Notes: generated by a model not told the origin, from the letters alone. Shown: positions 47,560 to 56,679, counted from the first letter of the stretch. The stretch: 64,000 nt of DNA from Halanaerobiales bacterium (GCA_029981855.1 JARRCS010000011.1:1-64000); one strand, 5' to 3'. A program made the numbers and translations.

Positions 47560-48558
47560 TTATTCACCCCGCTGACCATTTAAAGTAATCTCTTTTTGGG
47601 CAACAATTTCTAATTCGATTCCAAAGGCCTTTAGCTGATTCTTGATGATATCCAAACTGCTTGCCAGAACCTGGGCATCACCGACCGCTTTAATAATTAC
47701 AGGGTTTACCGATATAGGTTTATTATTAACCAAAATTGTTGGTCCTACACACCGAATAGCTGAATTAACGGTTAACCTCTGTCCGCCTACTTCAACCCCA
47801 CGGGCGCCGGCTGCCATCAGTTCATTAATTAAATTCCTGATATCTGCATCATGAACAATTCCCGTATCCTCAAGATTACTGTTATCAAAAACCTTAATGA
47901 TAATTCCCGGACCGGTCATAGGTGCGTAACCGGCCTTCTGTTCCAGAAGCTTTAACTGTCTCTCCAGAGAGGCGACCTTGGTATGTAAAAAATCCACCTG
48001 ACTGAAGATATCCCCGGTAGTAACAATACTGGCCCTTTTATTTTGAATTACTATTTCGATCGTCTGGTTAAAGGGGATGGCCTTAATCCTTTCCTTTATT
48101 TCTCCGGTCAAAATATTCTCCGGGTCTAAAAACTTTATTTTGCCGTCAACCTTCGAGATGGTTAAACTGCCTTCTTCAGGTAGTTCCTGGCTATTAACTA
48201 TATTCAGGATACTATTAAGTCTTTTATTCTGGGCTTCACGAAAGATAATATCCTGGGTCTGCCTGCCGTAGTCGAGCATCAGGCTGGCCACCTCTTCAAC
48301 ATTATCGGCCCTTTCTATCTCATATTTAAATCTAGCCAGTATATCTGCAACCGGCTTATGTCTATTAACACCGTAGCTGGCAGCCATCTCTTCACTATAC
48401 TTAATAGCCGCCTGCGCCCCCTGTTTAGCCTTTTCCAGCGGGGTCAATTCACCCGGAAGATAGATAAGACCCAGAAGGCGGGCTAATAAAAAAACATTCA
48501 AAATAAGAACTATGAGCACAATTACCCTGTAAAGTATACTGACGATGCTTTTTTTCAT
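47560..48558 (-). CDS. membrane-anchored DUF881-domain protein
   Basis: 332 aa. One N-terminal membrane helix (about 7-30). The middle (about 35-185) is a charged helical region that I do not recognise, with a coiled-coil-like stretch VDFLHTKVASLERQLKLLEQKAGY before the DUF881 domain. Residues 215-325 form DUF881 (APMTGPGIIIKVFDN, NELMAAGARGVEVGGQRLTVNSAIRCVGPTILVNNKPI). DUF881 proteins (YlxW/YlxX) usually sit near division genes; here it is with DUF3048 and DUF502. The function is unknown. Confidence 0.8.
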   Translation of the reverse strand: MKKSIVSILYRVIVLIVLILNVFLLARLLGLIYLPGELTPLEKAKQGAQAAIKYSEEMAASYGVNRHKPVADILARFKYEIERADNVEEVASLMLDYGRQTQDIIFREAQNKRLNSILNIVNSQELPEEGSLTISKVDGKIKFLDPENILTGEIKERIKAIPFNQTIEIVIQNKRASIVTTGDIFSQVDFLHTKVASLERQLKLLEQKAGYAPMTGPGIIIKVFDNSNLEDTGIVHDADIRNLINELMAAGARGVEVGGQRLTVNSAIRCVGPTILVNNKPISVNPVIIKAVGDAQVLASSLDIIKNQLKAFGIELEIVAQKEITLNGQRGE

Positions 48559-48563
48559 GATAA

Positions 48564-49181
48564 CTACCCCTTATCATCCTCTTTAATAATGGTAAGGGAT
48601 TCAGGACTTAAAATCCCTCCTGAGATAATTAATTTGAGGGCATCTTCAATTGAAAGATCAAGAATTATGGCTTCTTCTTTAGGTATCAAAATAAACATTC
48701 CGGAAGTTGGGTTTGGGGTTGTCGGCAAAAATACATTATATAGCTCACGACCGGTAATAGAATCAAAATAAGGTGAAGAATCCCTGGTTAAAAAGCCTAC
48801 CTGATAGAGTCCCTTTCTGGGGTATTCAAAGAGCACCGGTTTTTTAAATGAACTTGTATTACGGGTAAATATTGCCTCCAGAACTTTTTTAATACTTATA
48901 TATATATTCCGGAAAAGAGGGATTCTTAATAAAATATTTTCCCCGAAAATAATAATCCTTTTGCCGATAATGTTGGTGGCAAAGAGACCAACAAAAAGAA
49001 TAACCAAAAAAGTAAAGATAATTCCCACACCGGGCACCTCTCGCCCTATCAGTATCTCAATCAGAGGTCTGGTCCACCGGTCAATTACACTAAAGAGGAA
49101 GTAGATTATGTAGATAGAGGCCACCAGGGGTAAAATAACCAGTATACCAGTAAAAATCAGATTCCTTACTTTCTTAAACAT
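48564..49181 (-). CDS. DUF502 family membrane protein
   Basis: 205 aa from the ATG at 49181, eight bases after GGGGAG; the GTG at 49190 overlaps the upstream stop and the Shine-Dalgarno. Two membrane helices (about 8-33 and 55-77) precede an extracytoplasmic or cytoplasmic domain with IPLFRNIYISIKKVLEAIF and VFLPTTPNPTSGMFILIPKEEA, the DUF502 signatures. Function unknown. Confidence 0.85.
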   Translation of the reverse strand: MFKKVRNLIFTGILVILPLVASIYIIYFLFSVIDRWTRPLIEILIGREVPGVGIIFTFLVILFVGLFATNIIGKRIIIFGENILLRIPLFRNIYISIKKVLEAIFTRNTSSFKKPVLFEYPRKGLYQVGFLTRDSSPYFDSITGRELYNVFLPTTPNPTSGMFILIPKEEAIILDLSIEDALKLIISGGILSPESLTIIKEDDKG

Positions 49182-49186
49182 CTTAT

Positions 49187-50449
49187 TCACTCCCCGCCAT
49201 CGATCCCCTTGAAGGGTTTATCACTGAATATTCTAATCTTCCTGATACTGTGTTCCCGGATTTCGTCTACCTGGATGATTAAATCATCAAGTTCAATTTT
49301 TTCCCCTTCCCCGGGAAGATAACCAAGTTTATACAGGATAAACCCACTAATAGTTTCATAATCCTCATCCTCCATAAGCGGCTCGGGTAGGATTTCGTTA
49401 AGCTCATCGATATCCACCCTACCATCCACCAGTAATTCCCTCTCATTAATCATCTCAATCTGTTTGGGCTCCAGGTCATACTCATCCTGGATATCTCCAA
49501 CAATCTCTTCCAACAGGTCTTCAATGGTAATCAATCCTGCCGTACCTCCGTATTCATCAAGGACAATTGCCATATGTACCTTCTTCTTTTTCATCTCTGC
49601 CAGGAGCTGACTGATTTTTTTACTCTCAGGAATAAAGTAGGCCGGCCTGAGAAAATCGGTTAATGAGACCTTTCGGTCTGATTCAGTTAATAATTTCAGC
49701 AGGTCCTTGACATAAATTACCCCGGTAATCCTGTCGACAGTTTCTTGATACACCGGTATCCGGGAATGACCTTTTTCCACTGCCAGTCTAATACACTCTG
49801 ACAATTCAACATCTTCATTGATACAGACCATATCAATCCTGGGAACCATTACCTCCTTAACAGTAGTATCATCAAATTCAAAGATACTGTTAATCATCTT
49901 GCGTTCAGTTTTTTTAATAATCCCTTCTTCCTCGCTGACATTAACGAAACGCCTGATCTCCTCTTCACTTAAAAAGGAGGTAGAGATAAGATTCCCTTCC
50001 CCGATAAAAAACCTGATAAGTAAGACAAAAAAGGAAATAAGCGGTGACAGTATTCTCTCCAGCCAGTAGATATAGGGAGCTACAAATTTAGAAAATCTTA
50101 CTGCTCGTTTGTTTCCGATGGATTTAGGTGTAATCTCCCCGAAGATCAAGATTACCAGTGTTACAACTCCAGTGGCAATGCCGACCCCTTTACTCCCGAA
50201 TAAAGTAATGGCCAGGGAGGTGGCGATGGCTGAGGCAGCTATATTTACCAGGTTATTTCCTATGAGAATAGTTGTCAGAAGCCTTGTATGATTATTGAGC
50301 AGATTGTCCACCAGTTTCGCCCTCTTATCCCCCCGATTAGCCAGTTCCCTGATCCTAACTCGATTAACCGACATCAAAGCGGTCTCAGAACCGGAAAAAA
50401 AGGCCGATAATATAATTAGAACTATCAGGGCAAGTAAATTTATAACCAT
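49187..50449 (-). CDS. CNNM/CBS/CorC-type membrane protein (hemolysin family)
   Basis: 420 aa. CNNM (DUF21) transmembrane domain (about 1-185) with [22 protein letters not shown], a CBS pair (about 205-330: [65 protein letters not shown]), and a C-terminal CorC/HlyC domain (about 345-415). Family members export magnesium or other divalent cations. mgtE in the same neighbourhood is a magnesium importer, which makes a magnesium link reasonable but inferred. Confidence 0.9.
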   Translation of the reverse strand: MVINLLALIVLIILSAFFSGSETALMSVNRVRIRELANRGDKRAKLVDNLLNNHTRLLTTILIGNNLVNIAASAIATSLAITLFGSKGVGIATGVVTLVILIFGEITPKSIGNKRAVRFSKFVAPYIYWLERILSPLISFFVLLIRFFIGEGNLISTSFLSEEEIRRFVNVSEEEGIIKKTERKMINSIFEFDDTTVKEVMVPRIDMVCINEDVELSECIRLAVEKGHSRIPVYQETVDRITGVIYVKDLLKLLTESDRKVSLTDFLRPAYFIPESKKISQLLAEMKKKKVHMAIVLDEYGGTAGLITIEDLLEEIVGDIQDEYDLEPKQIEMINERELLVDGRVDIDELNEILPEPLMEDEDYETISGFILYKLGYLPGEGEKIELDDLIIQVDEIREHSIRKIRIFSDKPFKGIDGGE

Positions 50450-50470
50450 TCGAGTCCCACCCCGTTAATT

Positions 50471-50495
50471 TAATGCCTCACTTCCGTTTAGCAAC
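50471..50495 (-). repeat. short repeat B, copy 1
   Basis: TAATGCCTCACTTCCGTTTAGCAAC on the plus strand matches 60173-60197 at about 21 of 25 bases, and shares TTAATGCCTCACT with 56546-56558. Minus-strand reading contains AGTGAGGCATTA. Each copy lies at a gene 3' flank. Confidence 0.55.
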
Positions 50496-50512
50496 TTATT
50501 TTATCTTAATAC

Positions 50513-50630
50513 AACTGCAAATAGCTGTTGAAGAGATGTTTAGAAATTTTTTGTATATGACTCTTGGTGAATCGAAAGGAAAAATTAGGTCGAAAAATTT
50601 CTACTGAATCGGAAACATCTATTTGCAGTT
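50513..50630 (+). repeat. complete copy (R7) of a 118-bp intergenic element with inverted ends
   Basis: Left end AACTGCAAATAGCTGTT (50513-50529) and right end AACATCTATTTGCAGTT (50614-50630) are inverted repeats matching at 16 of 17 bases. The interior has GAAGAGATGTTTAG, TTTTTTGTATATGAC and AATTAGGTCGA segments shared with R2. The flank TTTTCAAAAAGGAAATTC is shared with R6. There is no open frame, so it would be a non-autonomous (MITE-like) element. It lies just after the Dgk-PAP2 stop. Confidence 0.8.
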
Positions 50631-50655
50631 TTCAAAAAGGAAATTCTTGCAGTTT

Positions 50656-51357
50656 TTAAAGCAACCCGAAGATGATAACCGTTAGTAAAATGCCGATCAG
50701 GGCACCTGTCAAAACCTCTAGCAGGTTATGGGTTTTACTCTGCAGCCTGCTTTGGACTACCATCAGGGCCAGGAGAAAGACAAGGGTAGCCACCACAATA
50801 TCCCGGGTCAAAAAGACAATGATTGTAGCTATGGAAAAGGAGATAGCACTGTGGCCGCTGGGCATTCCGCCCTGAAGCGGGGTTCCCCCTCCATCTTTGG
50901 CCTTTAAGGCTATTATTATTATTACTAATAACCCCAGGTTTATAAAGGTTAAATGAGCCGGTTCTTTTTTTATTTCCAGAAGCAGGTTTAAGCCTAGAGA
51001 ACGGATCTCGTCCAGGAAGATTAGATAACCCGTAACAACAGCATTAACAGCAGCCATTAAAACCGCGGCAGCGGCAATATTCTTGGCTATTCTAGCCTGG
51101 TAACGATACTCCTTACTTATCATGTCAATAACCACCTCAATGGCGGTATTAACAAGCTCCATGGCAATTACAAAGGCAATCGAGGCAAAGAGTAAGATCA
51201 ACTCCAGTCTGCTGATATCCAGAAAAAGGCTGCCAAATAGTACCAGAAAAGCAATCGTAAAATGAATCTTCATATTACGCTGGGTTTTAAAGGTATGAAT
51301 GAGCCCTTCCAGGGCATAATTGAAACTATCTATTAAACTATGAACCTGCAAGGCCAC
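50656..51357 (-). CDS. diacylglycerol/undecaprenol kinase fused to PAP2 phosphatase
   Basis: 233 aa. Residues 1-122 are a DgkA-type kinase with three helices (FNYALEGLIHTFKTQRNMKIHF and AMELVNTAIEVVIDMI holding the catalytic Glu and Asn). Residues 135-233 are a PAP2 phosphatase with GGMPSGHSAISFS and SRLQSKTHNLLE. In the last motif the usual Asp (SRx5Hx3D) is Glu. Undecaprenol kinase and lipid phosphatase activities in one chain would interconvert undecaprenol and its phosphate. TTG at 51351 has better spacing from AGGAGG than the GTG at 51357. Confidence 0.87.
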   Translation of the reverse strand: MALQVHSLIDSFNYALEGLIHTFKTQRNMKIHFTIAFLVLFGSLFLDISRLELILLFASIAFVIAMELVNTAIEVVIDMISKEYRYQARIAKNIAAAAVLMAAVNAVVTGYLIFLDEIRSLGLNLLLEIKKEPAHLTFINLGLLVIIIIALKAKDGGGTPLQGGMPSGHSAISFSIATIIVFLTRDIVVATLVFLLALMVVQSRLQSKTHNLLEVLTGALIGILLTVIIFGLL

Positions 51358-51363
51358 TTCCTC

Positions 51364-51795
51364 CTAGTCCCGGGAAAGATTAAACTTACTTAAAACCCGT
51401 TCCTCTTTCTGCCGCATCTCTTCCTTTTCACCAGGGCTATTATGGTCGTAACCCAGAAGGTGTAAAATCCCATGGACGGCCAGATAGCCCAGCTCTCTTT
51501 CCAGTGAATGACCATAGTCGCAGGCCTGATTTTTGGCCTGCTCAACCGAAATGATGACATCACCCCAGACCTCATCATCCATGGGAAAAGAGAGGACATC
51601 GGTCGGTCTATCAATCTGACGGTATCTCTTGTTTAGCATCTGGATCTTCTCATTATTGACCAGGGCAAAACTGATCTCACCCTGGTCATACCCCTCCAGC
51701 CTGGCTGTCTCTTCGGCTATCTTCTGCAAAAGGGTATAGAGATCATCATCAACCTCAAGTAAATCCTGCTGATTATTTATCTCTATCTTTATCAC
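51364..51795 (-). CDS. ybeY: endoribonuclease YbeY
   Basis: 143 aa. The zinc motif HGILHLLGYDHNSPGEKEEM (three His, about 109-119) and RPTDVLSFPMDD are defining. YbeY processes rRNA and takes part in ribosome quality control. GTG start inside the end of the pgpH reading frame, a 23-base overlap that suggests coupling. Confidence 0.96.
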   Translation of the reverse strand: MIKIEINNQQDLLEVDDDLYTLLQKIAEETARLEGYDQGEISFALVNNEKIQMLNKRYRQIDRPTDVLSFPMDDEVWGDVIISVEQAKNQACDYGHSLERELGYLAVHGILHLLGYDHNSPGEKEEMRQKEERVLSKFNLSRD

Positions 51796-52978
51796 TTCTA
51801 TCAGCCCTTTTCATCTCTTTTAATAGTTTTTCCGGATAATCTACCCTCTGATGATAGATTCCGGTTAATATCTTGACAAAACTATCAACGATCACATCAA
51901 GGTCCTTCAGGGTAAGGTCTGACTCATCCAGCTGGCCCTCCGTTAACTTGGCCCTGATAAGTTCCCTGACCATCCCTTCAATCCGGTTATGGTTGCTTTT
52001 ATTAAATTGTTTAGATCTTAAGGCCGCCTCAACGATATCTGCCAGCATGATAATCGCTGCTTCCTTTGACTGGGGTTTTGGACCATCATAGCGAAAATCA
52101 TCCTCTTCAACATTTTCGTGTTTGCAATCCTCTAAAGCCTGCTGATAAAAATAGGAGATCAGATTAGTACCATGATGTTCTTTAATAATATCTATGATAG
52201 ATTCCGGCAATTTATTTTCCCTGGCCATCTCTACCCCATCCTTGACATGGGATTTAATAATCAAAGAGCTGAGATTAGCCGATAGCTTATCATGGGGGTT
52301 CTCTCCCCCGAATTGATTATCGGTAAAGAAATAGGGCCTTTTTATCTTTCCTATATCATGGTAATAGGCACCTACCCTGGCCAGCAGGGAATTCGCCCCG
52401 ATATTATCTGCAGCGGTCTCTGCCAGGTTGCCGACAATCACACTGTGATGGTAGGTTCCTGGAGCCTCAACCAGCAATCTTTTTAACAGAGGCTGACTGG
52501 GATTAGAAAGCTCCAGTAACTTTACCGAAGATGTTAGACCAAAGGCATTCTCCAGATAGGGTAAAAGCCCATTAGCCAGAATGGCCACCAGTACACCATT
52601 TAAAACCCCCATTAAAATAGACCATAAAATGATTAACCAACCGCCAAAGGGCATATTCAGGGTCAGCCCTAGAATCAGAATTACTAACACACCGCTAACA
52701 TTAAATCCGGCCCTGATCAGGTCATTCCTCTGATTAACCTTAGAAACACTAAATATTCCAACCAGTCCGCCGATAAAACTGGCTAAAGCTATACTAAAGT
52801 CATTATTGAAGATTAAAGCAACCAGAAAACTCAAAAAAACCGTCAGCATCACGGCAATCTCCGAATTAATCAGTACCGTGGTCAAAATTGAAGCCATGGC
52901 CACCGGAACTAAATAGGCCAGATAACTGACCTGGAAAAAGTCAATAATTTTGGCAATTACCAAAACGATTATTACCAT
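51773..52978 (-). pseudogene. PgpH-type 7TM-HD protein, C-terminal part (separate frame)
   Basis: 401 aa from an ATG at 52978 with no Shine-Dalgarno; the frame is open a further 10 codons upstream (LLLSWLISI before the ATG), as if continuing a longer protein. Five or six membrane helices (about 1-170) precede an HD domain with APGTYHHSVIVGNLAETAAD, YYHDIGKIKRPYFF, IKSHVKDGVEMA and IIDIIKEHHG. In B. subtilis YqfF both parts are one c-di-AMP phosphodiesterase chain. Here the N-terminal half ends in another frame 38 bases inside this one. The HD motifs are intact, so residual function is possible. Confidence 0.75.
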
Positions 52979-53873
52979 TATAGAGATTAGCCATGACAGT
53001 AATAGTTAAAATAGTAATGATTACACCGATAATATTAAGATAATTTACCCGGGGCTTCTGTAAACCCAGGGCTTCAAGCACCTTAATATCATCTTCGGTT
53101 ACTACATCACCCTTACGGACAATAACCTCTCCCTGTCTGACGGTGCGTTTTACCGGCTCCACCTGGGCCATGGCTTCTTCCTGCCGCTTCTGGGTAGCTT
53201 CCTTATTTAAAATCATATTTGGTCTGACCATATTTTCCAGGATATCGGCCAGGGCAAGCCGGTACTCCTTGGGCAGATCCGTCTCCATGGCTTCCTGGGC
53301 CAACTCATCCTTAACTCTGGCTAAATCTCCGGGTAAGATCCGCTCCTTTAACTTCCTATCCATAATCTCAACTGCCGTCTCTTCTACCCGGTTTTTTAGA
53401 TCTGAGGGTGCTTTAACCAGTAGAACAATGGTTTTTTCACTGATCTCCTCCCCAAATTCCTGTTGGATCTGGGAGATGACCTGCCCGGTATCTTCTTTTT
53501 TCTCATCTCCGGCCGGAACTACCTGTCCCTTTTTAATTGCCGCAAAAAAACTGCGAATCTTCTTTCTGGTTATATTATTTACATTTATATCCTCTTCATA
53601 TACCCTGGGTGCAGATTGGGCTGCAATTTTTTTAAGCTCCTTGGTCTTTTCCTGGTCTACAAAGGTCATCGTCCTCGGAGCAACAATATCATTCTTACTA
53701 ACCTGTCCAACCCTTAAATCAAGTTGATTGGGAATCAGGTCTATAGTTAAGATTAAGGAGATGATAAGCAGAAAGAGGAATCCCCAGAAGACTTTTTTGG
53801 TCCTGGGACTGATCGCTCCTCCCCAGGCAAAAACCCTCTTCCACCATCGTTTAAAATATTTAAAAGAAAACAT
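52941..53873 (-). pseudogene. PgpH-type protein, N-terminal extracytoplasmic part (separate frame)
   Basis: 310 aa: a basic N-terminus, a membrane helix (about 26-45), then the 7TMR-HDED sensor domain (RVGQVSKNDIVAPRTMTFVDQEKT ... VEPVKRTVRQGEVIVRKGDVVTEDDIKVLEALGLQKP). It should enter the next helices after NYLNIIGVIITIL but runs into a stop after a nonsense tail (YNGNNRFGNCQNY). The adjacent frame carries the missing helices. About 25-30 residues found between these parts in homologs are missing, consistent with a small deletion that shifted the frame. A ribosomal slip is less likely; see findings. Confidence 0.75.
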
Positions 53874-53876
53874 AAT

Positions 53877-54839
53877 TTAACCCCTACTTTCATACCTCTC
53901 ATAGGCTTTAATAATCTCTTTAACTAAATCATGTCTGACTACATCCTGCTTCGAGAGATAAATAAATTCTATTCCCTTGATATTACTCAGGATCTCCCTA
54001 ACCTGGTTTAATCCAGAGTTCTTCTTCTGCGGTAGGTCTACCTGAGTTATATCACCAGTAATGACCGCATGGGAGTTAAAACCAATCCTGGTTAAAAACA
54101 TCTTCATCTGTTCCGGTGTAGTATTCTGGGCCTCATCCAGTATAACAAAGGAATCATCCAGGGTTCGTCCACGCATATAGGCTAAAGGGGCTACCTCAAT
54201 TATATCCTTATCCAGATACTGGCTGACCTTCTCAGGGCCCAGTATATCGTAAAGGGCATCATATAAAGGCCTAAGATACGGGTCTACCTTTTCCTGCATA
54301 TCCCCCGGTAAGAAACCCAGTTTTTCACCGGCCTCAATCGCCGGTCTGGTCAGGACAATGCGATTAACCTCCTTATTCAAAAGAAACTTCACGGCCATAA
54401 CCATAGCCAGATAGGTCTTACCCGTCCCGGCGGGGCCGATAGCAAAAACAATATCGGAGTTTTTAATCGCCTCGATATATAACTTCTGACCGAGGGTCTT
54501 GACCTTGATCTTCTTACCTCTATAATTAACCTGTAAGACCTCATTATAGAGCTCTTGCAAATTAACTCTCCTATTATTCTTTAAAAGCTCAATAGCATAC
54601 CTTACCTCTCGTTCTGATAATATCTTGTCGGCTGAGGTAATTTTAATTAGTTCTGCCATGATATCTCTCGCTTCCTCAACCCGATCCTGATTACCAACGA
54701 TTTTAATGGAATTACCTCTGGCTACCAGCTTGACATCCAGTTCTTTCTCCATTACTTTTAAATTATTATCTTTATTACCTAATAAATTTCTGACAATCTG
54801 ATAATCGTTTAAAGATAATTCTTTTTCAACCGCTGCCAC
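53877..54839 (-). CDS. phoH: PhoH-like ATPase
   Basis: 320 aa. An N-terminal KH-like segment (about 15-75) precedes the PhoH domain with Walker A AIGPAGTGKTYLA (about 137-149), VLTRPAIEAGEKLGFLPGD, Walker B FVILDEAQNTTPEQMKMFLTR and ITGDITQVDLP. GTG start overlapping the yqfD stop (TAGTG). It lies in the conserved yqfC-yqfD-phoH-pgpH-ybeY order; PhoH and YbeY are repeatedly linked to RNA metabolism. Confidence 0.95.
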   Translation of the reverse strand: MAAVEKELSLNDYQIVRNLLGNKDNNLKVMEKELDVKLVARGNSIKIVGNQDRVEEARDIMAELIKITSADKILSEREVRYAIELLKNNRRVNLQELYNEVLQVNYRGKKIKVKTLGQKLYIEAIKNSDIVFAIGPAGTGKTYLAMVMAVKFLLNKEVNRIVLTRPAIEAGEKLGFLPGDMQEKVDPYLRPLYDALYDILGPEKVSQYLDKDIIEVAPLAYMRGRTLDDSFVILDEAQNTTPEQMKMFLTRIGFNSHAVITGDITQVDLPQKKNSGLNQVREILSNIKGIEFIYLSKQDVVRHDLVKEIIKAYERYESRG

Positions 54840-55990
54840 TAAGACCCTCCTTTTAATTTGGCTATATCCTCTTCAACCTTGACTAAAATCCTTACCTTAA
54901 TTAGATTCGGATCGGAAACAGCAATCTCTTCTGTCCTAATATCCAGAATAACCCCCTCGGGATTAATCTCAGATATGATCTTTTCAATTGCCTTTTTTTT
55001 GGCAAGGTAGAAGCATAAATCCTTACTCCTTTTTTCCTGATGATACCTTACCTCTTTATACTTCTCTTTAATTAATTCTATAGGGAAATCAATATTCCTC
55101 CATTTTGGAATTCTTTTTATTTGACGCTCTCTTTGATATTTTTTATAGGGAGGCTTATCCCGGGTAAGCCAGATTATCTTTTCCCTGAATTTTACCCCCC
55201 AGATAGTCTTGCTTCTACCGGTATACTCAATCTCCTTTAGATAGAGCTTACTACTACCCGTAGCTTCATACCAGACATGAGCTTTGACAATACCTATGGC
55301 CTGCTCCTGATTTTTACTGGTTATTATCAGGGGTTGGCCTTTTGTTACCGTATCACCTTCCTTAACAACCGCCCGGCCTTTTAAGACAATTAATTTAGAG
55401 ATCAGTCCATTTTTAGCTGCAAAAATATTCCCGGTATCAGGTTTTTCCACTATCTTTTTTTCAACGATCTCTATATATAACTGAGTTCCCCGCCACTGAA
55501 CATTGACCCAGGCGATGCGGGATTCCCCTTTGAGTAATTCCTTTTCCAGTTCAGCGGTATCGATCTCTCTTTTGAGTATCCCCGGTCTTATACCAGAGTC
55601 TCGCAAAAGCTGATTGATTTTATTCTCGGGTATTTTTTCTAAACCGGTAATCTCTATCGTCCAGAGAAAGGAAGAGCCCAGATATAGGATTAATAAAAAT
55701 AAGATCAAGCCTGAAAGTAGAAAGAGTCTCTTCTGTGCCCCACTAATTATAAAGGGTAGACCCCTTTTGTCCAATATCTTAACCCAACACATCCTCTTTT
55801 TCACCAGGGGCCGCAGACGCTTGAAATCATTAATATATATCTTTGCCAGATAATAATCCTTCTTAATTCTTTGCAAGTCCCAGAGGTTTATCTCCAACTC
55901 AATAATCTGGTTAATAAATCTTTCCAGGGCATTCCCTCTGATTTCGATCAGCAGATAACCGCGAAAAAACCTTAATAAATTAATAATCAA
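54839..55990 (-). CDS. yqfD: sporulation protein YqfD
   Basis: 383 aa. One central membrane helix (about 88-107) after a cytoplasmic N-terminal domain (FFRGYLLIEIRGNALERFIN). The outer part contains a POTRA-like segment WTIEITGLEKIPENKINQLLRDSGIRPGI and IAWVNVQWRGTQLYIEIVEKK, and ends in strands. TTG start after GGAGGGGG. YqfD is a sigma-E-dependent forespore-engulfment-stage protein in spore formers. Its presence indicates a spore-forming lineage. Confidence 0.9.
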   Translation of the reverse strand: MIINLLRFFRGYLLIEIRGNALERFINQIIELEINLWDLQRIKKDYYLAKIYINDFKRLRPLVKKRMCWVKILDKRGLPFIISGAQKRLFLLSGLILFLLILYLGSSFLWTIEITGLEKIPENKINQLLRDSGIRPGILKREIDTAELEKELLKGESRIAWVNVQWRGTQLYIEIVEKKIVEKPDTGNIFAAKNGLISKLIVLKGRAVVKEGDTVTKGQPLIITSKNQEQAIGIVKAHVWYEATGSSKLYLKEIEYTGRSKTIWGVKFREKIIWLTRDKPPYKKYQRERQIKRIPKWRNIDFPIELIKEKYKEVRYHQEKRSKDLCFYLAKKKAIEKIISEINPEGVILDIRTEEIAVSDPNLIKVRILVKVEEDIAKLKGGS

Positions 55991-56002
55991 GCTGACCCCC
56001 TC

Positions 56003-56272
56003 CTATCCCTTATCATAAAAAATCCCCTCAATCTGACCTGAGATAGAAAGGTTCTCAGTCTTGATATCTTCAATCATAAGCCCCTTGCCGGTTAGGGTAA
56101 TAATACCACTTTTAACCCGGATTTTAATCTCATCTGGGTTATAAAGGGTAATCCCTTTATGGTTCTCAATATATAATCTCTGCTGACCTACCAGCATAAC
56201 TAGCGGTAAGTCTAAGGTTATTTCAGGCGACAGATCAAAAATATCAGTAAACTGTTTCCTGATATAATCCAT
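56003..56272 (-). CDS. yqfC: sporulation protein YqfC
   Basis: 89 aa. Matches the YabP/YqfC family: ITLDLPLVMLVGQQRLYIENHKGITLYNPDEIKIRVKSG then ITLTGKGLMIEDI. YabP relatives are spore-coat/morphogenesis proteins. It is paired with yqfD as in all spore formers. Confidence 0.9.
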   Translation of the reverse strand: MDYIRKQFTDIFDLSPEITLDLPLVMLVGQQRLYIENHKGITLYNPDEIKIRVKSGIITLTGKGLMIEDIKTENLSISGQIEGIFYDKG

Positions 56273-56409
56273 CTTATCCCCCTCTCCTGCATGTCGCTAA
56301 TACCTACATAGGAAAAAGTTGTCCACTAGTGCTAAGACTCCCATGTATTAAAAATTTATGCAGGAAAGAAGGCAATAATGCTATTATGACGAAACCAATT
56401 TGGGCATTC

Positions 56410-56458
56410 ATATCCAAGCAATAAAACTATAGACATATCCAAGAAATATAACTATAGA
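56410..56458 (+). repeat. 25-bp tandem repeat, two copies
   Basis: ATATCCAAGcAATAaAACTATAGA occurs at 56410-56433 and 56435-56458 with two differences. It lies in the presumed yqfC leader, just after the predicted start site. Confidence 0.7.
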
Positions 56459-56473
56459 TTATCATTATACCCT

Positions 56474-56501
56474 ATTATAACACATTTTTTCTTTCTTACA
56501 A
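56474..56501 (-). promoter_or_regulatory. probable promoter of yqfC-yqfD-phoH
   Basis: TTGTAA (56496-56501) and TATAAT (56474-56479) on the minus strand with a 16-base spacer; a second TATAAT follows at 56464-56469. The 56273-56556 interval holds no gene apart from these and the tandem repeat. Confidence 0.6.
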
Positions 56502-56545
56502 GACATCCATGCCACAAAGTGACACCAGCCAGAATAAAATTTAAA

Positions 56546-56558
56546 TTAATGCCTCACT
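56546..56558 (-). repeat. short repeat B, partial copy
   Basis: TTAATGCCTCACT, the core of repeat B, at the end of the methyltransferase remnant. Confidence 0.45.
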
Positions 56559-56679
56559 AAAAAGTAGCCAGAGCGATACAGGGGACCGACTCCTCCGTAA
56601 TGAAATTGCTCCCATCAAAATCCCCGTAGAGGGTAATATTATTAAAGCCAGACCTGGCCAGGGTAATGCAGCATCTCAT
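56557..56679 (-). pseudogene. remnant of a class I SAM-methyltransferase C-terminus
   Basis: A 40-codon frame from ATG 56679 to TAG 56557 reads LARSGFNNITLYGDFDGSNF followed by an Ile-Thr-Glu-Glu-Ser stretch and a hydrophobic end. This pattern (AGF-NI-YGDFDGSP-...E-S-RLI) closes many small SAM-dependent methyltransferases. There is no Shine-Dalgarno, and the Rossmann core is absent upstream. It is most likely the last piece of a deleted gene. Confidence 0.5.

Noticed and set aside
52960-53010. Programmed ribosomal frameshift in pgpH
   Set aside because: The second frame is +1 relative to the first and no slippery heptamer or stimulatory Shine-Dalgarno is visible; about 25 residues are also missing, which a shift cannot explain.
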